Assembly: GCA_031548515.1 (NCBI GenBank)
Contig: JAVBRB010000004.1
Location: 1 to 64,000 of the forward strand
Origin: UBA940 sp031548515
GTDB lineage: Bacteria; Bacteroidota; Bacteroidia; Bacteroidales; Rikenellaceae
Direction of reading: 5' to 3'
DNA length: 64,000 nt
Shown: piece after piece, positions 26,444-34,387 of the stretch
Layout: each line of letters begins with the position of its first letter
Numbering within the stretch: position 1 is the stretch's first letter
Translations under genes and position numbers: made by a program
Notes under the pieces: model-generated
Seen by the model: the letters and a program-made list of their open reading frames with translations, nothing else
What the model was told of the DNA's origin: nothing
Databases searched by the model: none

Positions 26444-27415
26444 CTATTTAGCCGAAAACGAGATCAATTCCGGCAGCAGATAGTCACATCCGGCCATAAA
26501 AACGGCCCTTTGGCGGTTCTCCATCTGATCGGGGTTGTACCACATTCTGACCTCTGTACCGGGGAAATCGGCGGTATTGACAGCCAATGCCAGATTGCGG
26601 CGGTCGGTCAGCAGAACGAACGACGAGGGCATGTCGTCGAGTTCGGAAAGATAACCCGAGAGTTGTACATCCACGACTGGTATGCCCCTGTAGGATAGAG
26701 ACTCGCGGCCTTCCTGTTTTGCGATATACGCGGCTTCGAGCGTGGCGCTGTCAAGCGATTCCTCATACTTGGAATAGATATCCGATGTAACGAAGTACGC
26801 CAGCCCACCCTGGTTTTTGGCCTCTTTGAGCAGCACCGGCGCCTGATCCCACACTTTTTTCAGAATGGCCTCACCGTTATCTGCAGCGCCTATTTCCGAG
26901 TAAGCGAACTTGCTCTCGTCTTCGGTTATATCGTTGAATATCCGTATGAGAAAGCCGTCGAATGTATTGAACAGGCCGTTGGTGCGACCGGTATTGCCGA
27001 GCCACATGGTAGCACGGATGCTTTCTGCGATAGACTCCTTGAAGAGCTTTGTTTCGGCCTCTTCGAGTTCGGTACCGCCCAGGTCATCCATATTGACGTC
27101 GGCTCTGTTCGTGATGAGTTCGTAAACCATCGTGAAATAGTCCGAAGCGGAATAGCCCATTTCGGCCTTCACCTTGTGGAGGTCGATGGTTTTCTGGAAT
27201 TTCTCGGCCGAAACTCCTCCGTTCCATCCTCCGGTGGTGTATTTCCGGAGGATATTGCTTGCCCCGCGCCAGAAATTCAGCGTCGTGGGAACGGGCATAT
27301 TATACATTATTTTGATACCCAGGTCGTTTGCCTCTGGACCTGATAACATCGGGCGGAAAAAGATCGTTTCGAGATCTTTGCCGGAATAGGTTTTCGGTTC
27401 TGTGATAATGCTCAT
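26444..27415 (-). CDS. Major capsid protein (phage)
   Basis: A 323-residue protein with an HK97-type look: an N-terminal arm (IITEPKTYSGKDLETIFFRPML), a central helical spine (AETKLFKESIAESIRATMWLGN), and C-terminal capsid strands YRGIPVVDVQLSG and TDRRNLALAVNTADFPGTEVRMWYNPDQMENRQRAVF-type sequence ending DYLLPELISF. The ending resembles the late domain of phage and encapsulin shells. It lies 30 bp after the head protease, the usual pairing in HK97-like heads. Confidence 0.7.
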   Translation of the reverse strand: MSIITEPKTYSGKDLETIFFRPMLSGPEANDLGIKIMYNMPVPTTLNFWRGASNILRKYTTGGWNGGVSAEKFQKTIDLHKVKAEMGYSASDYFTMVYELITNRADVNMDDLGGTELEEAETKLFKESIAESIRATMWLGNTGRTNGLFNTFDGFLIRIFNDITEDESKFAYSEIGAADNGEAILKKVWDQAPVLLKEAKNQGGLAYFVTSDIYSKYEESLDSATLEAAYIAKQEGRESLSYRGIPVVDVQLSGYLSELDDMPSSFVLLTDRRNLALAVNTADFPGTEVRMWYNPDQMENRQRAVFMAGCDYLLPELISFSAK

Positions 27416-27445
27416 TGCTGTTTTGATTTTTTGATTTGATCTTGA

Positions 27446-28372
27446 TTATTTAAGGAATCCCTCCGCATCCCTTTGGTAGGCGTCATGATTGGCCGAACGG
27501 CGGCTATCCGTGGGCGAAGGGTCTTCTTTTGATTTTGTTTCGGTAGGACGTGCGCGGAGTTGCGCGTTCTCGCTTTCGAGCGAGGTGATCTTATGCCGGA
27601 GTTGTTGCAGTTCGGCATCCTGCTGCCAACGCAGGGCGTCGGCATCGGAGGTATTGGCGGGAAGCGGGGTCGCTTTTTCGCCCGACAGGAAATCGACGAT
27701 GGCGGCAATGCGTCCCGAAAGGCTTTTGCGTTTGGACGACGAGTCCTTTCCACCCATCAGTACAGCGGCTTCGTCCGAAACGGTTGCGGACTCGGTAATG
27801 CGGTCGACAAGCCCCATGGCAAGTGTTTCCTCCGGGGACATCCATCTTCCGCCGCCGTTGTTCTCGGACATAAGCGAGGCAAATTCCCCTGCGTCGCGGC
27901 CAGAACGCGCGGCATAGATCGAGGCTATGCGCTCGTCGGTTTTCTGCAGCAATTCTTCCCTCTGGCGGAAGTCATTGGCGTTACCCTCGCAGTTGCTGAC
28001 GGCGTTGTGGACAAGGTAGAGCGAATTCGCCGAGATCTCGCGGCGGCCTGCGGATGCGGCCTGCGCAATGACGGTAGCCGCCGAAGCCACATAACCGTAA
28101 CAGCGCGTCGTTATTTTCGCATCCAGTGCGGTCAGCGTGTCGTAAATCAGGAGCGCATCGCCCACATCGCCGCCGGTCGAACGGATATTCACCACGACCT
28201 CTCCCGAGCATATCTTCGAGATAGCGCCGAGCGTCTCCTTGAATTTACGGTAGGTGGCGACACGGCCTGACGGCTCCTCGAACTGCCACTCCTCCGGCAC
28301 CCCGATCACGCCCTCAACGTCGAGGACGGTCACACCGGGCGCCGCATTCGTAATTTTGATTTCTGCTAACAT
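27446..28372 (-). CDS. ClpP-like head maturation protease
   Basis: A 308-residue phage prohead protease of the ClpP/S14 fold: VVVNIRSTGGDVGDALLIYDTL, then ATVIAQAAS carrying the nucleophile region (YVASAATVIAQA), and SLYLVHNAVS with the catalytic His, followed by RWMSPEETLAMGLVDRI. The C-terminal ~100 residues form a coiled-coil scaffold-like segment (LRHKITSLESENAQLRARPTETKS), as in protease-scaffold fusions. The start at 28372 is used (MLAEIKITNA); a longer frame would overlap the preceding small gene. It stands just before the capsid gene. Confidence 0.8.
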   Translation of the reverse strand: MLAEIKITNAAPGVTVLDVEGVIGVPEEWQFEEPSGRVATYRKFKETLGAISKICSGEVVVNIRSTGGDVGDALLIYDTLTALDAKITTRCYGYVASAATVIAQAASAGRREISANSLYLVHNAVSNCEGNANDFRQREELLQKTDERIASIYAARSGRDAGEFASLMSENNGGGRWMSPEETLAMGLVDRITESATVSDEAAVLMGGKDSSSKRKSLSGRIAAIVDFLSGEKATPLPANTSDADALRWQQDAELQQLRHKITSLESENAQLRARPTETKSKEDPSPTDSRRSANHDAYQRDAEGFLK

Positions 28373-28383
28373 TTTTTTGATTT

Positions 28384-28653
28384 TCAGATATTGATATCGA
28401 TATAATAATACATGCACTTACGAACATATTCATACGTAGCGCAGAAGTATTCGGCCGCGAGCCACATCGCATCGACTTTTCCAGAACCTGACTTCACGAG
28501 TTCGTCTACATGTCTCCGGACCGCCAGCACCTTGCACAGTGTGTGATCGACGACACCTATGCGGCACAGCTCTGCAACGATCTCCGCAGCAGGAAGTTTC
28601 CCGTAGCGTTCGGCCACTATGCGGGCCAACTCTTTCTCGTATCGAGTCATCAT
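28384..28653 (-). CDS. Small phage module protein
   Basis: An 89-residue helical protein starting MMTRYEKELARIVAERYGKLPAAEIVAELCRIG. The helix-turn pattern AAEIVAELCRIGVVDHTLCKVLAVRRHVDELV looks HTH-like, so DNA binding or morphogenesis is possible. It is packed between the 56-aa gene (4-bp gap) and the protease gene (11-bp gap). Either of two adjacent ATGs (28653, 28650) could start it. Confidence 0.6.
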   Translation of the reverse strand: MMTRYEKELARIVAERYGKLPAAEIVAELCRIGVVDHTLCKVLAVRRHVDELVKSGSGKVDAMWLAAEYFCATYEYVRKCMYYYIDINI

Positions 28654-28657
28654 GGCG

Positions 28658-28828
28658 TCAGAAACTGGCTTTTTCGACTATGGCGCGGATGCTGTTCTGA
28701 GCGTCGGTAATGTCGGATTCGACTACGTAGATACGGAGCGAGGCCAGCGACTGCGCGATCAGTTCCACGGTTTCGGAATAGGTAACGGGCCGGTCTGCCG
28801 TTTCGGCTCTTTTTTCAATAGTTTCCAT
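28658..28828 (-). CDS. 56-residue phage module protein
   Basis: A short open frame reading METIEKRAETADRPVTYSET, then ELIAQSLASLRIYVVESDIT and DAQNSIRAIVEKASF. It fills the gap between the 793-aa gene (stop 28832) and the 89-aa gene exactly, with 3- and 4-bp spacings, which supports real translation. It is predicted helical with amphipathic stretches; the function is unknown. Confidence 0.6.
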   Translation of the reverse strand: METIEKRAETADRPVTYSETVELIAQSLASLRIYVVESDITDAQNSIRAIVEKASF

Positions 28829-28831
28829 CGT

Positions 28832-31213
28832 TTACTGGATGTGTTTGATAAATATACATTTGGTAGATGCTGCCGAAGGGTTGTAATTACACACCTCTTC
28901 AAGCGTGTAGTAACCCTGTTCACCGTCGAGATCGAGGCGGAAGATGCTGTTGAAATCCGGACCTGTTCCGGTCGGGAAAGATAGCGATTCCACATCTACC
29001 GGGTCCAGGTCGAGCCACAAGGTGACACGCCGCGAGTTGTTCCATAGCCTGATATCGCGGTCGTAACGCGAGTGGAGTCCGGCGCAGCCGTCGCGATCCT
29101 CGAAACAGAGGGTATAGCCCTTGTCCGGCGCATGGAACGCCAGTTTCGGGTAAGCCGACGCATCGGACGGCCAACCCCACAACTCGTTTACCGAAAGCGG
29201 TTTCATCCCTTCGTAGCGGACTATCTTAGGCTCGAAATTGAGGTCTTCGGTACGGTCGAGCGTTTCAGCCGATGTATCACCGGTTTGGATCAATGATGCC
29301 GACGGTGCGCCGACGTAGACGTTTGCGGCATTGAGCGTACATGTGAACATCGGGTTCTCCCACACCGATATCGAATCCGCCGCGGCCGTGTTTTCAACCC
29401 GCGCACTCCAGTAGCCCATTTTGTCGCCGGCAGATTGATTATAGCGAGTCACGGCTCCATCGCCCGAACGATAGCACCACACCATCGTCTGCGCAAGGTC
29501 TCCGCCGAGTTCTTCCACAGTCACAGGCTTATCGAGATCGATACGGCGTGTCCAGTCCACGATTCGGGAATCGGAATAGAAGTCATCTCGCGGCTCGATA
29601 CGGACTCTCCTCGCACGGTTGTCTGTGTGGAAACATAGGTTGAACATCTGGCGCATGGCATTTATGAAATCCATCTGGGTCGCGCTGTGGGCGGCAACGT
29701 CGGCAAACGTAACCGTTGATCCTTCAGTCGGCTGGGCGTAGAACACCGGTCGCACCCACACTTTGTCGCTTATAGTGATCGCCATACCCGTATTTGCTCC
29801 ACCGAAATATATCTGGTCGAAGAATTTCGGTTTCGACGGCGTAACCGATTCCGGGGGCGTGCGAACGGTCAGTTCCACGTCTGTAGTACCGGTTTCGGTC
29901 ACAAAACCGTCGTACAGCGCCCAATCTCCCGCATATAAATTCCAGCTTCCTGTCGACGAGGTGCGGTAGTAAAGCACGGGATTGCTGACCGGCAGCGTTG
30001 TGGCTACGGTTACGGTCGAGAAACGGGTCGAAACGGCGGCAAGGCTCTCCGTAGTTATTCCTCCGGTCGATGTTTCCGCCGAGTACCGCAGTTGGTACTG
30101 CCTTCCAGCCAAATGATCAAACACGATTAGCGCATATTTGCGGGCGGGACGGAACGACGTGCGGCGGTCGGGATAGGAATTCACCAGTTTGAAAGTACGC
30201 GTCGAATCCTCGCCAAGGTAAATGCGATTGAAGCCGGTAAGTTCGGTGCGGCTTTTCATGTAATAGTCGGTAGTGTACTTTATATGGTACTGGAACCCGA
30301 CCGAGACCGCCGACGCGGGTATGAACGCTACACGGTCGTCGTCCATCCGGAAGCATCCGCCATTGGTAAAGACGTCGTCATATGACACCCCGCCCGAAAC
30401 CTGCATCGGGTCGGCTGTATCGACGATATTTCCGACCGTGTAGGCTACCCTGTATGGATCGGCATACACCCGTCCGGACGAATTCGCAATGGCCGACCGC
30501 GGTGCGAATCTACGTGCGAAGAAATCCATATTTGCCTTCTGGACAGAAACGTCACGGATTGGGTAATTGCCGCTGATGTAGAGTGACGAGAACATTTCGC
30601 CGTCCACAAAATTCGACTCGACCGTGTAGCCGCTTTCGGCGAAAATAGCCCGCAGAAGTGTTGCCGCATGGATAAAAGGATGGTAATCGTCACATGAAAG
30701 CACTTTCATGGCGGGAATGACGTTACCCGATGAATAATCGTAGGTAGGTTTTTCACGCATCACGGGCAGGAACCTTACCGGAGTACTGCCTGTCCAGCTC
30801 GTCATGATGTTCGGGCCGGTCAGCGTTTTCGAATAGTCGATCCCCGTCGTGCGGAGCGAGCGCGAAGCCGCCCTTCTTGCCCATTCTTTCGAGGCGCCGA
30901 TGATGTGCACTTCATAATATCCCCTCCCGCCAGAACGTTCGCACCGGCTTAGGTACAGCGGCCCTTCTATCATCACCGCGCCTTCATGTTCGATGCGTCC
31001 GGTGTGTTCAGCTGCATTGAAACGGTCCCGCCCGTGTATTTCGGCAGCGTATCTGAGAACCGAATCGTTGAGCGGAGTCATAGGGATACGGATACTGCGC
31101 GTGTAGCCTGTACGTCCTTTCTGCGGATCTGTTATAGTCGTTATCGAGAGCGATATCGAAACGGCGGTCGAAGAATCGATATCCACCGGCAGGTTGTCAA
31201 TATATAGTTTCAT
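28832..31213 (-). CDS. Phage tail-tip/hub-type protein
   Basis: A 793-residue protein. The N-terminus (KLYIDNLPVDIDSSTAVSIS; TRSIRIPMTPLNDSVL) and the block HPFIHAATLLRAIFAESGYTV are typical of large Bacteroidales phage tail proteins that build the tail hub or base. A fibronectin-like region follows near residues 370-450 (RQYQLRYSAETSTGG; SVTPSKPKFFDQIYFGG). Near residue 500-560 SATQMDFINAMRQMFNLCFHTD and RIDLDKPVTVEELGG resemble hub sequences. It overlaps nothing and lies 7 bp after the 339-aa gene. Confidence 0.6.
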   Translation of the reverse strand: MKLYIDNLPVDIDSSTAVSISLSITTITDPQKGRTGYTRSIRIPMTPLNDSVLRYAAEIHGRDRFNAAEHTGRIEHEGAVMIEGPLYLSRCERSGGRGYYEVHIIGASKEWARRAASRSLRTTGIDYSKTLTGPNIMTSWTGSTPVRFLPVMREKPTYDYSSGNVIPAMKVLSCDDYHPFIHAATLLRAIFAESGYTVESNFVDGEMFSSLYISGNYPIRDVSVQKANMDFFARRFAPRSAIANSSGRVYADPYRVAYTVGNIVDTADPMQVSGGVSYDDVFTNGGCFRMDDDRVAFIPASAVSVGFQYHIKYTTDYYMKSRTELTGFNRIYLGEDSTRTFKLVNSYPDRRTSFRPARKYALIVFDHLAGRQYQLRYSAETSTGGITTESLAAVSTRFSTVTVATTLPVSNPVLYYRTSSTGSWNLYAGDWALYDGFVTETGTTDVELTVRTPPESVTPSKPKFFDQIYFGGANTGMAITISDKVWVRPVFYAQPTEGSTVTFADVAAHSATQMDFINAMRQMFNLCFHTDNRARRVRIEPRDDFYSDSRIVDWTRRIDLDKPVTVEELGGDLAQTMVWCYRSGDGAVTRYNQSAGDKMGYWSARVENTAAADSISVWENPMFTCTLNAANVYVGAPSASLIQTGDTSAETLDRTEDLNFEPKIVRYEGMKPLSVNELWGWPSDASAYPKLAFHAPDKGYTLCFEDRDGCAGLHSRYDRDIRLWNNSRRVTLWLDLDPVDVESLSFPTGTGPDFNSIFRLDLDGEQGYYTLEEVCNYNPSAASTKCIFIKHIQ

Positions 31214-31220
31214 TCCGCCG

Positions 31221-32240
31221 TCAGTATTTCCGCGAGAATGTTCTCATAACCGGACCGATTTTTACAGAGACGGCTCCAGGCCGGGCCGACGAATATTCAG
31301 CCGAACCGCCTGTAACTTCGACCCTTTCGAATTTCCCCCCGTCGACAGTCCAGACGGCGGGCGATGAGAATATTTCTGCCAGCCATTTTGCAGTATCCGT
31401 ATCGCAAGGCTCTGAAAGCAGTGTTTCCGAAATTTCGGCTGCAGTCGCCACGGTGCGGTACCCTCCGGAAGTATATATCCTCTCTCGGCTGCCGGAGACC
31501 ATCCCTCCCACAGAATACGGAAAAGTACAATAGTCGATGGCCCCGTAACGGTTGATCCAGGCAAGTCGGCGACCGGTGCTTGCATTGGGGTCGACCTCAT
31601 AACGGCGCTCGAAATAAAAATCCGATACCCCGACCGTTATTTGCAAGGACACCGTGAATTCCGTCATTTCAGATGGATCCGCTCCGATAAGTGCAGTAAA
31701 CAACGCCCCGGCATCGTCGGCGTTCACCACAAACGTAAGCATCCCGACGCTCTTATGCGACGGTATCGAATAATCGGTATATTCGGCTCCATCGTAACGG
31801 AACGTTATCAAAGGCTTGACTTTGTTTCCATCGCCGAATACCGATATTTCATCGCTTTCGCCGAATCGTATTTTAGACGTTTCCGGTGCCATGGAAAGGA
31901 TCGAGTTCACAGGAGCATCGTCCGAACCGGCAGAAAGAGATACATTGGACGATGTATAACCCCCTGCGGAAACACGGCATGCAACCGAACGTGCCGCCAC
32001 AGTGTAGATACCCAAAGATTTTTCGCACAATGGTTCAGGCGACAACAATCGCCGCACATAGGGCGCGGCATTTACGGATGCCTCTCCCTCAGCATATATG
32101 CGCTTCACCCCGAGGACACTGCCATGTGCAGCCGAAATAATACTGATGTCGACGCCTGAAGGCGCAGACACTCCTCCAAACACGAAGCACGCTTCGCGAA
32201 AAGCAGACTGATAGGGTTTAGGATAAGTGATTACATTCAT
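31221..32240 (-). CDS. Phage tail-associated protein
   Basis: A 339-residue strand-rich protein starting MNVITYPKPYQSAFREACFV. The C-terminus (WLAEIFSSPAVWTVDGGKFERVEVTGG, then VSVKIGPVMRTFSRKY) resembles distal-tail proteins encoded next to tail hubs in Bacteroidales prophages. It is followed after 7 bp by the hub-type gene. A 229-bp structured gap lies before it. The function is inferred from neighbours. Confidence 0.55.
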   Translation of the reverse strand: MNVITYPKPYQSAFREACFVFGGVSAPSGVDISIISAAHGSVLGVKRIYAEGEASVNAAPYVRRLLSPEPLCEKSLGIYTVAARSVACRVSAGGYTSSNVSLSAGSDDAPVNSILSMAPETSKIRFGESDEISVFGDGNKVKPLITFRYDGAEYTDYSIPSHKSVGMLTFVVNADDAGALFTALIGADPSEMTEFTVSLQITVGVSDFYFERRYEVDPNASTGRRLAWINRYGAIDYCTFPYSVGGMVSGSRERIYTSGGYRTVATAAEISETLLSEPCDTDTAKWLAEIFSSPAVWTVDGGKFERVEVTGGSAEYSSARPGAVSVKIGPVMRTFSRKY

Positions 32241-32469
32241 GATGAATATGTTTAAATATAACGTGAGTTGCGCTTAAGCTCAATGAACATCCTTTGAGGA
32301 GCGGCCTGCGGGACGCGGCAGGGCTTTCCCATATCCAGGGGAGGCGGCGGGAAGGTGATTACACAGCGCAGCGGCTTTTAGAAAGCCGATAATGTGAGTT
32401 ACGGATAAGGCTTTACTACAACGATGTGGTTAACATCGACATAACACAAGTATTTATCTGCAACTCATG
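32241..32469. other. Structured 229-bp gap inside the phage operon
   Basis: No gene is present. AACGTGAGTTGC (32260-32271) and GCAACTCATGTT (32460-32471) are inverted repeats with one mismatch, bounding the whole gap. Inside are two perfect hairpins: CGGCTTT-TAG-AAAGCCG (32372-32388) and CGATGT-GGTTA-ACATCG (32422-32438). A small RNA or a foldback insert is possible. Confidence 0.5.
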
Positions 32470-32871
32470 TTAAATATAGAACCACATGGTAATGTCGCAG
32501 ACAAGCGTCATCGATACCTCTCCATGGGCGGTCAGCGATTGTTCTGCCGGTTCGCAAAAGATATTTGCAACCTGTCTTACCGAAGGATTTACAGCGGCGG
32601 CCCTCATAACGGCAAGCGCATCTTCCTCGAGCCACGTCCATAGTGTTCCCTTTTCGGCCGACGAAGGCAGGGCCATCAAATGCATGGTTACGCGGTAGGT
32701 CAGATCGCCCTCTGCCCGGCCCTCTGCAGACTTCAGTACGGGCGGTTCAAGCCAAGCCGCAGGATAGACGCGTATCGTTCCATTCATGCGATGTGCGGCT
32801 CCCGTGTGGAAAGCATATCCGGCATCGGTTGCAGCGGTACGAATGACCGCCGTCAGTTCTTCTCTTTTCAT
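32470..32871 (-). CDS. Phage tail-completion-like protein
   Basis: A 133-residue protein starting MKREELTAVIRTAATDAGYAFHTG. The overall pattern (N-terminal helix, central LTYRVTMHLMALPSS strand, C-terminal SLTAHGEVSMTLVCDITMWFY strands) resembles tail-terminator or minor tail proteins of siphophages. The assignment is tentative. It is the second gene of the phage module in transcription order. Confidence 0.5.
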   Translation of the reverse strand: MKREELTAVIRTAATDAGYAFHTGAAHRMNGTIRVYPAAWLEPPVLKSAEGRAEGDLTYRVTMHLMALPSSAEKGTLWTWLEEDALAVMRAAAVNPSVRQVANIFCEPAEQSLTAHGEVSMTLVCDITMWFYI

Positions 32872-32965
32872 GGAAAACTATTTTATCGATTACTATTATC
32901 TTGTTAAAAACATGTCGAAACAATGTTGAAAACTCGTTGATTAGTGTCGAAAATCATCATGGTTA

Positions 32966-33208
32966 TTAACATCCGTAAATTGACAATACCCGGATAAGTT
33001 CACGTAATTCACGGGTAACTCCTGTAAGTCGCGATGCGGAAAGTTTTGCTTCGAGCCTTGCAGCCGACAGTTCGCGCACTGCTGCGACAGCATTCTCCAG
33101 AGATACCATACTTTTCTGTTCCAACAATTCAAGATTCGGAGTGCGGGTTTGCATACCGATCCCGGCTTGTCCGACAGCTTCTTTGCAAGATGTTTTCTTC
33201 GAACTCAT
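32966..33208 (-). CDS. 80-residue helical protein, first gene of the phage module
   Basis: A small charged protein beginning MSSKKTSCKEAVGQAG. The central part, LENAVAAVRELSAARLEAKL, is strongly helical and may form a coiled coil. The ATG at 33208 is chosen as it lies downstream of the probable leader hairpin at 33249-33301. No family was recognised. It is expressed from the promoter at 33412-33419 with a ~200-nt leader. Confidence 0.5.
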   Translation of the reverse strand: MSSKKTSCKEAVGQAGIGMQTRTPNLELLEQKSMVSLENAVAAVRELSAARLEAKLSASRLTGVTRELRELIRVLSIYGC

Positions 33209-33248
33209 AATGTGTGTGTTCAGTCGCGCCTCAAGAAGAGAAACGGAA

Positions 33249-33301
33249 GGCGCGATTATCAACAGACAGGTAGCCTGTAAATTATTAACAGGCATCGCGC
33301 C
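33249..33301 (-). promoter_or_regulatory. Nested hairpin in the leader of the phage module
   Basis: Outer arms GGCGCGAT (33249-33256) and ATCGCGCC (33294-33301) enclose inner arms GCCTGT (33273-33278) and ACAGGC (33288-33293), separated on one side by a 16-nt bulge. The structure sits 41 nt before the first ATG of the module. Confidence 0.5.
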
Positions 33302-33411
33302 AGTTATGTGTTAATATTTTAAGATCTCCGGAAGCGCAAAAGATATTTGTGTGTCACGCTTTTGTCTTAAGGGCAGGAGAAACCAGCCCGTCCGGAATAT
33401 TAGATTCGGGA

Positions 33412-33419
33412 CAAATATA
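33412..33419 (-). promoter_or_regulatory. -7 element driving the phage module
   Basis: The minus strand reads TATATTTG, matching TAnnTTTG. A CTTG lies 21 bp upstream in place of the -33 TTTG. It points left into the phage module. Confidence 0.5.
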
Positions 33420-33559
33420 ATACGCCAGATACCCCCTTGTCAAGAGTTCCTGCGAAAAATTCCAAAGAAATATAATTAATTACAGAGCCGGCGAAACATA
33501 ACAAGCAAAAAATCAGAATCATGCGGGCAACACGAATAATCAGGCCCATATAGAACGAC

Positions 33560-33589
33560 AAAACCCGCGAACCAAGGTTCGCGGGTTTT
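33560..33589. terminator. Hairpin terminator after small lipoprotein gene
   Basis: Perfect 14-bp arms (33560-33573 and 33576-33589) around AA, ending in A- and T-runs. It shares the core GCGAACC/GGTTCGC with the palindrome at 5991-6048. Confidence 0.8.
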
Positions 33590-33621
33590 ATATTCGCAGA
33601 AGTTTATATGAAGCGTATCGC

Positions 33622-33834
33622 TTATTCAGCGACTACTGCCTCTGCCCCCTCCGCAACAGCTTCGCCTTCGCTGGAAGCTTTTTCGCATTCTCCGGCGCAT
33701 TCCATGTTGCAGGTGTCTACAACTGCTTCGGTTTCGATTGCCTGTTCTTCAGTAACGTTTGCTTTTTTGTTAGCGTTTCCGCCGCACGCGGCCAAAAATG
33801 CAACAACAGCGATCAGTGTAAAGATTTTTTTCAT
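33622..33834 (-). CDS. Small acidic lipoprotein
   Basis: A 70-residue protein with a lipoprotein signal peptide (AFLAAC, Cys17). The mature ~54 residues are very acidic and Ala/Glu-rich, with three further cysteines in TCNMECAGECEK. This spacing could bind a metal or form disulfides. It has its own promoter and terminator, so it is likely made in quantity. The family is not recognised. Confidence 0.7.
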   Translation of the reverse strand: MKKIFTLIAVVAFLAACGGNANKKANVTEEQAIETEAVVDTCNMECAGECEKASSEGEAVAEGAEAVVAE

Positions 33835-33866
33835 AAATAGGAGTGTTTGATTTTGTAATTACGGTG

Positions 33867-33874
33867 CAAATATA
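33867..33874 (-). promoter_or_regulatory. -7 element of small lipoprotein gene
   Basis: The minus strand reads TATATTTG, 33 bp before the ATG at 33834. CTTG lies 21 bp upstream, the same arrangement as at 33412-33419. Confidence 0.55.
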
Positions 33875-33899
33875 TTCATATTACACGTTAATTTTCAAG

Positions 33900-34382
33900 T
33901 TACTCCGGAATATTTTCTTTACCTGCCGATTTTTGTTGCGATACGATATCGGAAACGGATATCTCCTCCTGCATCACTACCGCCTTCGGAAAACACTGCA
34001 GCGCTTTACCACACAAGGCAATAGCATCCAACTTGTCTACGAAGTTTCCAGCAGTGACCTTGAAATATGGACTTTCATAAGCCACCTGGACCGGAATGTC
34101 GGGAAACTGTTCGCGGAACTGGGCGGCCACAGAACGGGCATTTTCGCCGGCTGTCTGGCTGTTGTCTCGGAACAGGCTGACGCGGTAACCGGTTATTTTC
34201 TCTTTCCGCGTCACGCGGTCTGCAGCTGTTACCGCGCGTGCAGCATCTGCTTCTTCGGTTACTTCCACACGGACTTTGTTAGATCCCTGGCGGGCAAGTT
34301 CTGCGCGTTGGCGCTGTATTCCCTGCGCACCGGCATCGAATGCCAGCGCCGCAAAAACAAGCGTGATTAATATCTTTTTCAT
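33900..34382 (-). CDS. Exported SPOR-like protein
   Basis: A 160-residue protein with a signal peptide ending AFDAGAQ. The segment KITGYRVSLFRDNSQTAGENARSVAAQFREQFPDIPVQVAYESPYFKVTAGNF reads as a SPOR-type fold (YRVxLF, then YFKVxxG with DKLDA), a domain that binds denuded peptidoglycan. The linker before it is highly charged. It follows the 153-aa lipoprotein by 5 bp, the last member of the permease-menG operon. A role in envelope maintenance is inferred. Confidence 0.65.
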   Translation of the reverse strand: MKKILITLVFAALAFDAGAQGIQRQRAELARQGSNKVRVEVTEEADAARAVTAADRVTRKEKITGYRVSLFRDNSQTAGENARSVAAQFREQFPDIPVQVAYESPYFKVTAGNFVDKLDAIALCGKALQCFPKAVVMQEEISVSDIVSQQKSAGKENIPE

Positions 34383-34387
34383 GGCTG

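Larger units (their letters stand above)
23513..33208 (-). mobile_element. Compact phage-structural module (remnant or domesticated)
   Basis: Twelve leftward genes with phage morphogenesis character lie between chromosomal housekeeping genes. In transcription order: 80-aa protein, 133-aa protein, 339-aa and 793-aa tail-type proteins, two small proteins, ClpP-like head protease, major capsid, 163-aa protein, portal, 155-aa connector-type protein, holin. No terminase, tape-measure, sheath, integrase, transposase, repressor or replication gene is present, and both flanks are noncoding gaps. No direct-repeat att pair was found by eye. It could be a decayed prophage, a satellite, or a kept particle-forming locus. 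Confidence 0.7.
33209..33621. other. 413-bp intergenic region, right flank of the phage module
   Basis: It holds the leftward leader of the phage module (promoter at 33412-33419, nested hairpin at 33249-33301) and the terminator of the small lipoprotein gene (33560-33589). The AT-rich stretch in between (33421-33555) shows no gene or recognisable att repeat. Confidence 0.6.

Noticed and set aside
23132..33621. att direct repeats at the ends of the phage module
   Set aside because: No convincing direct repeat of 12 bp or more was seen by eye between the two flanks, and no tRNA gene is adjacent.
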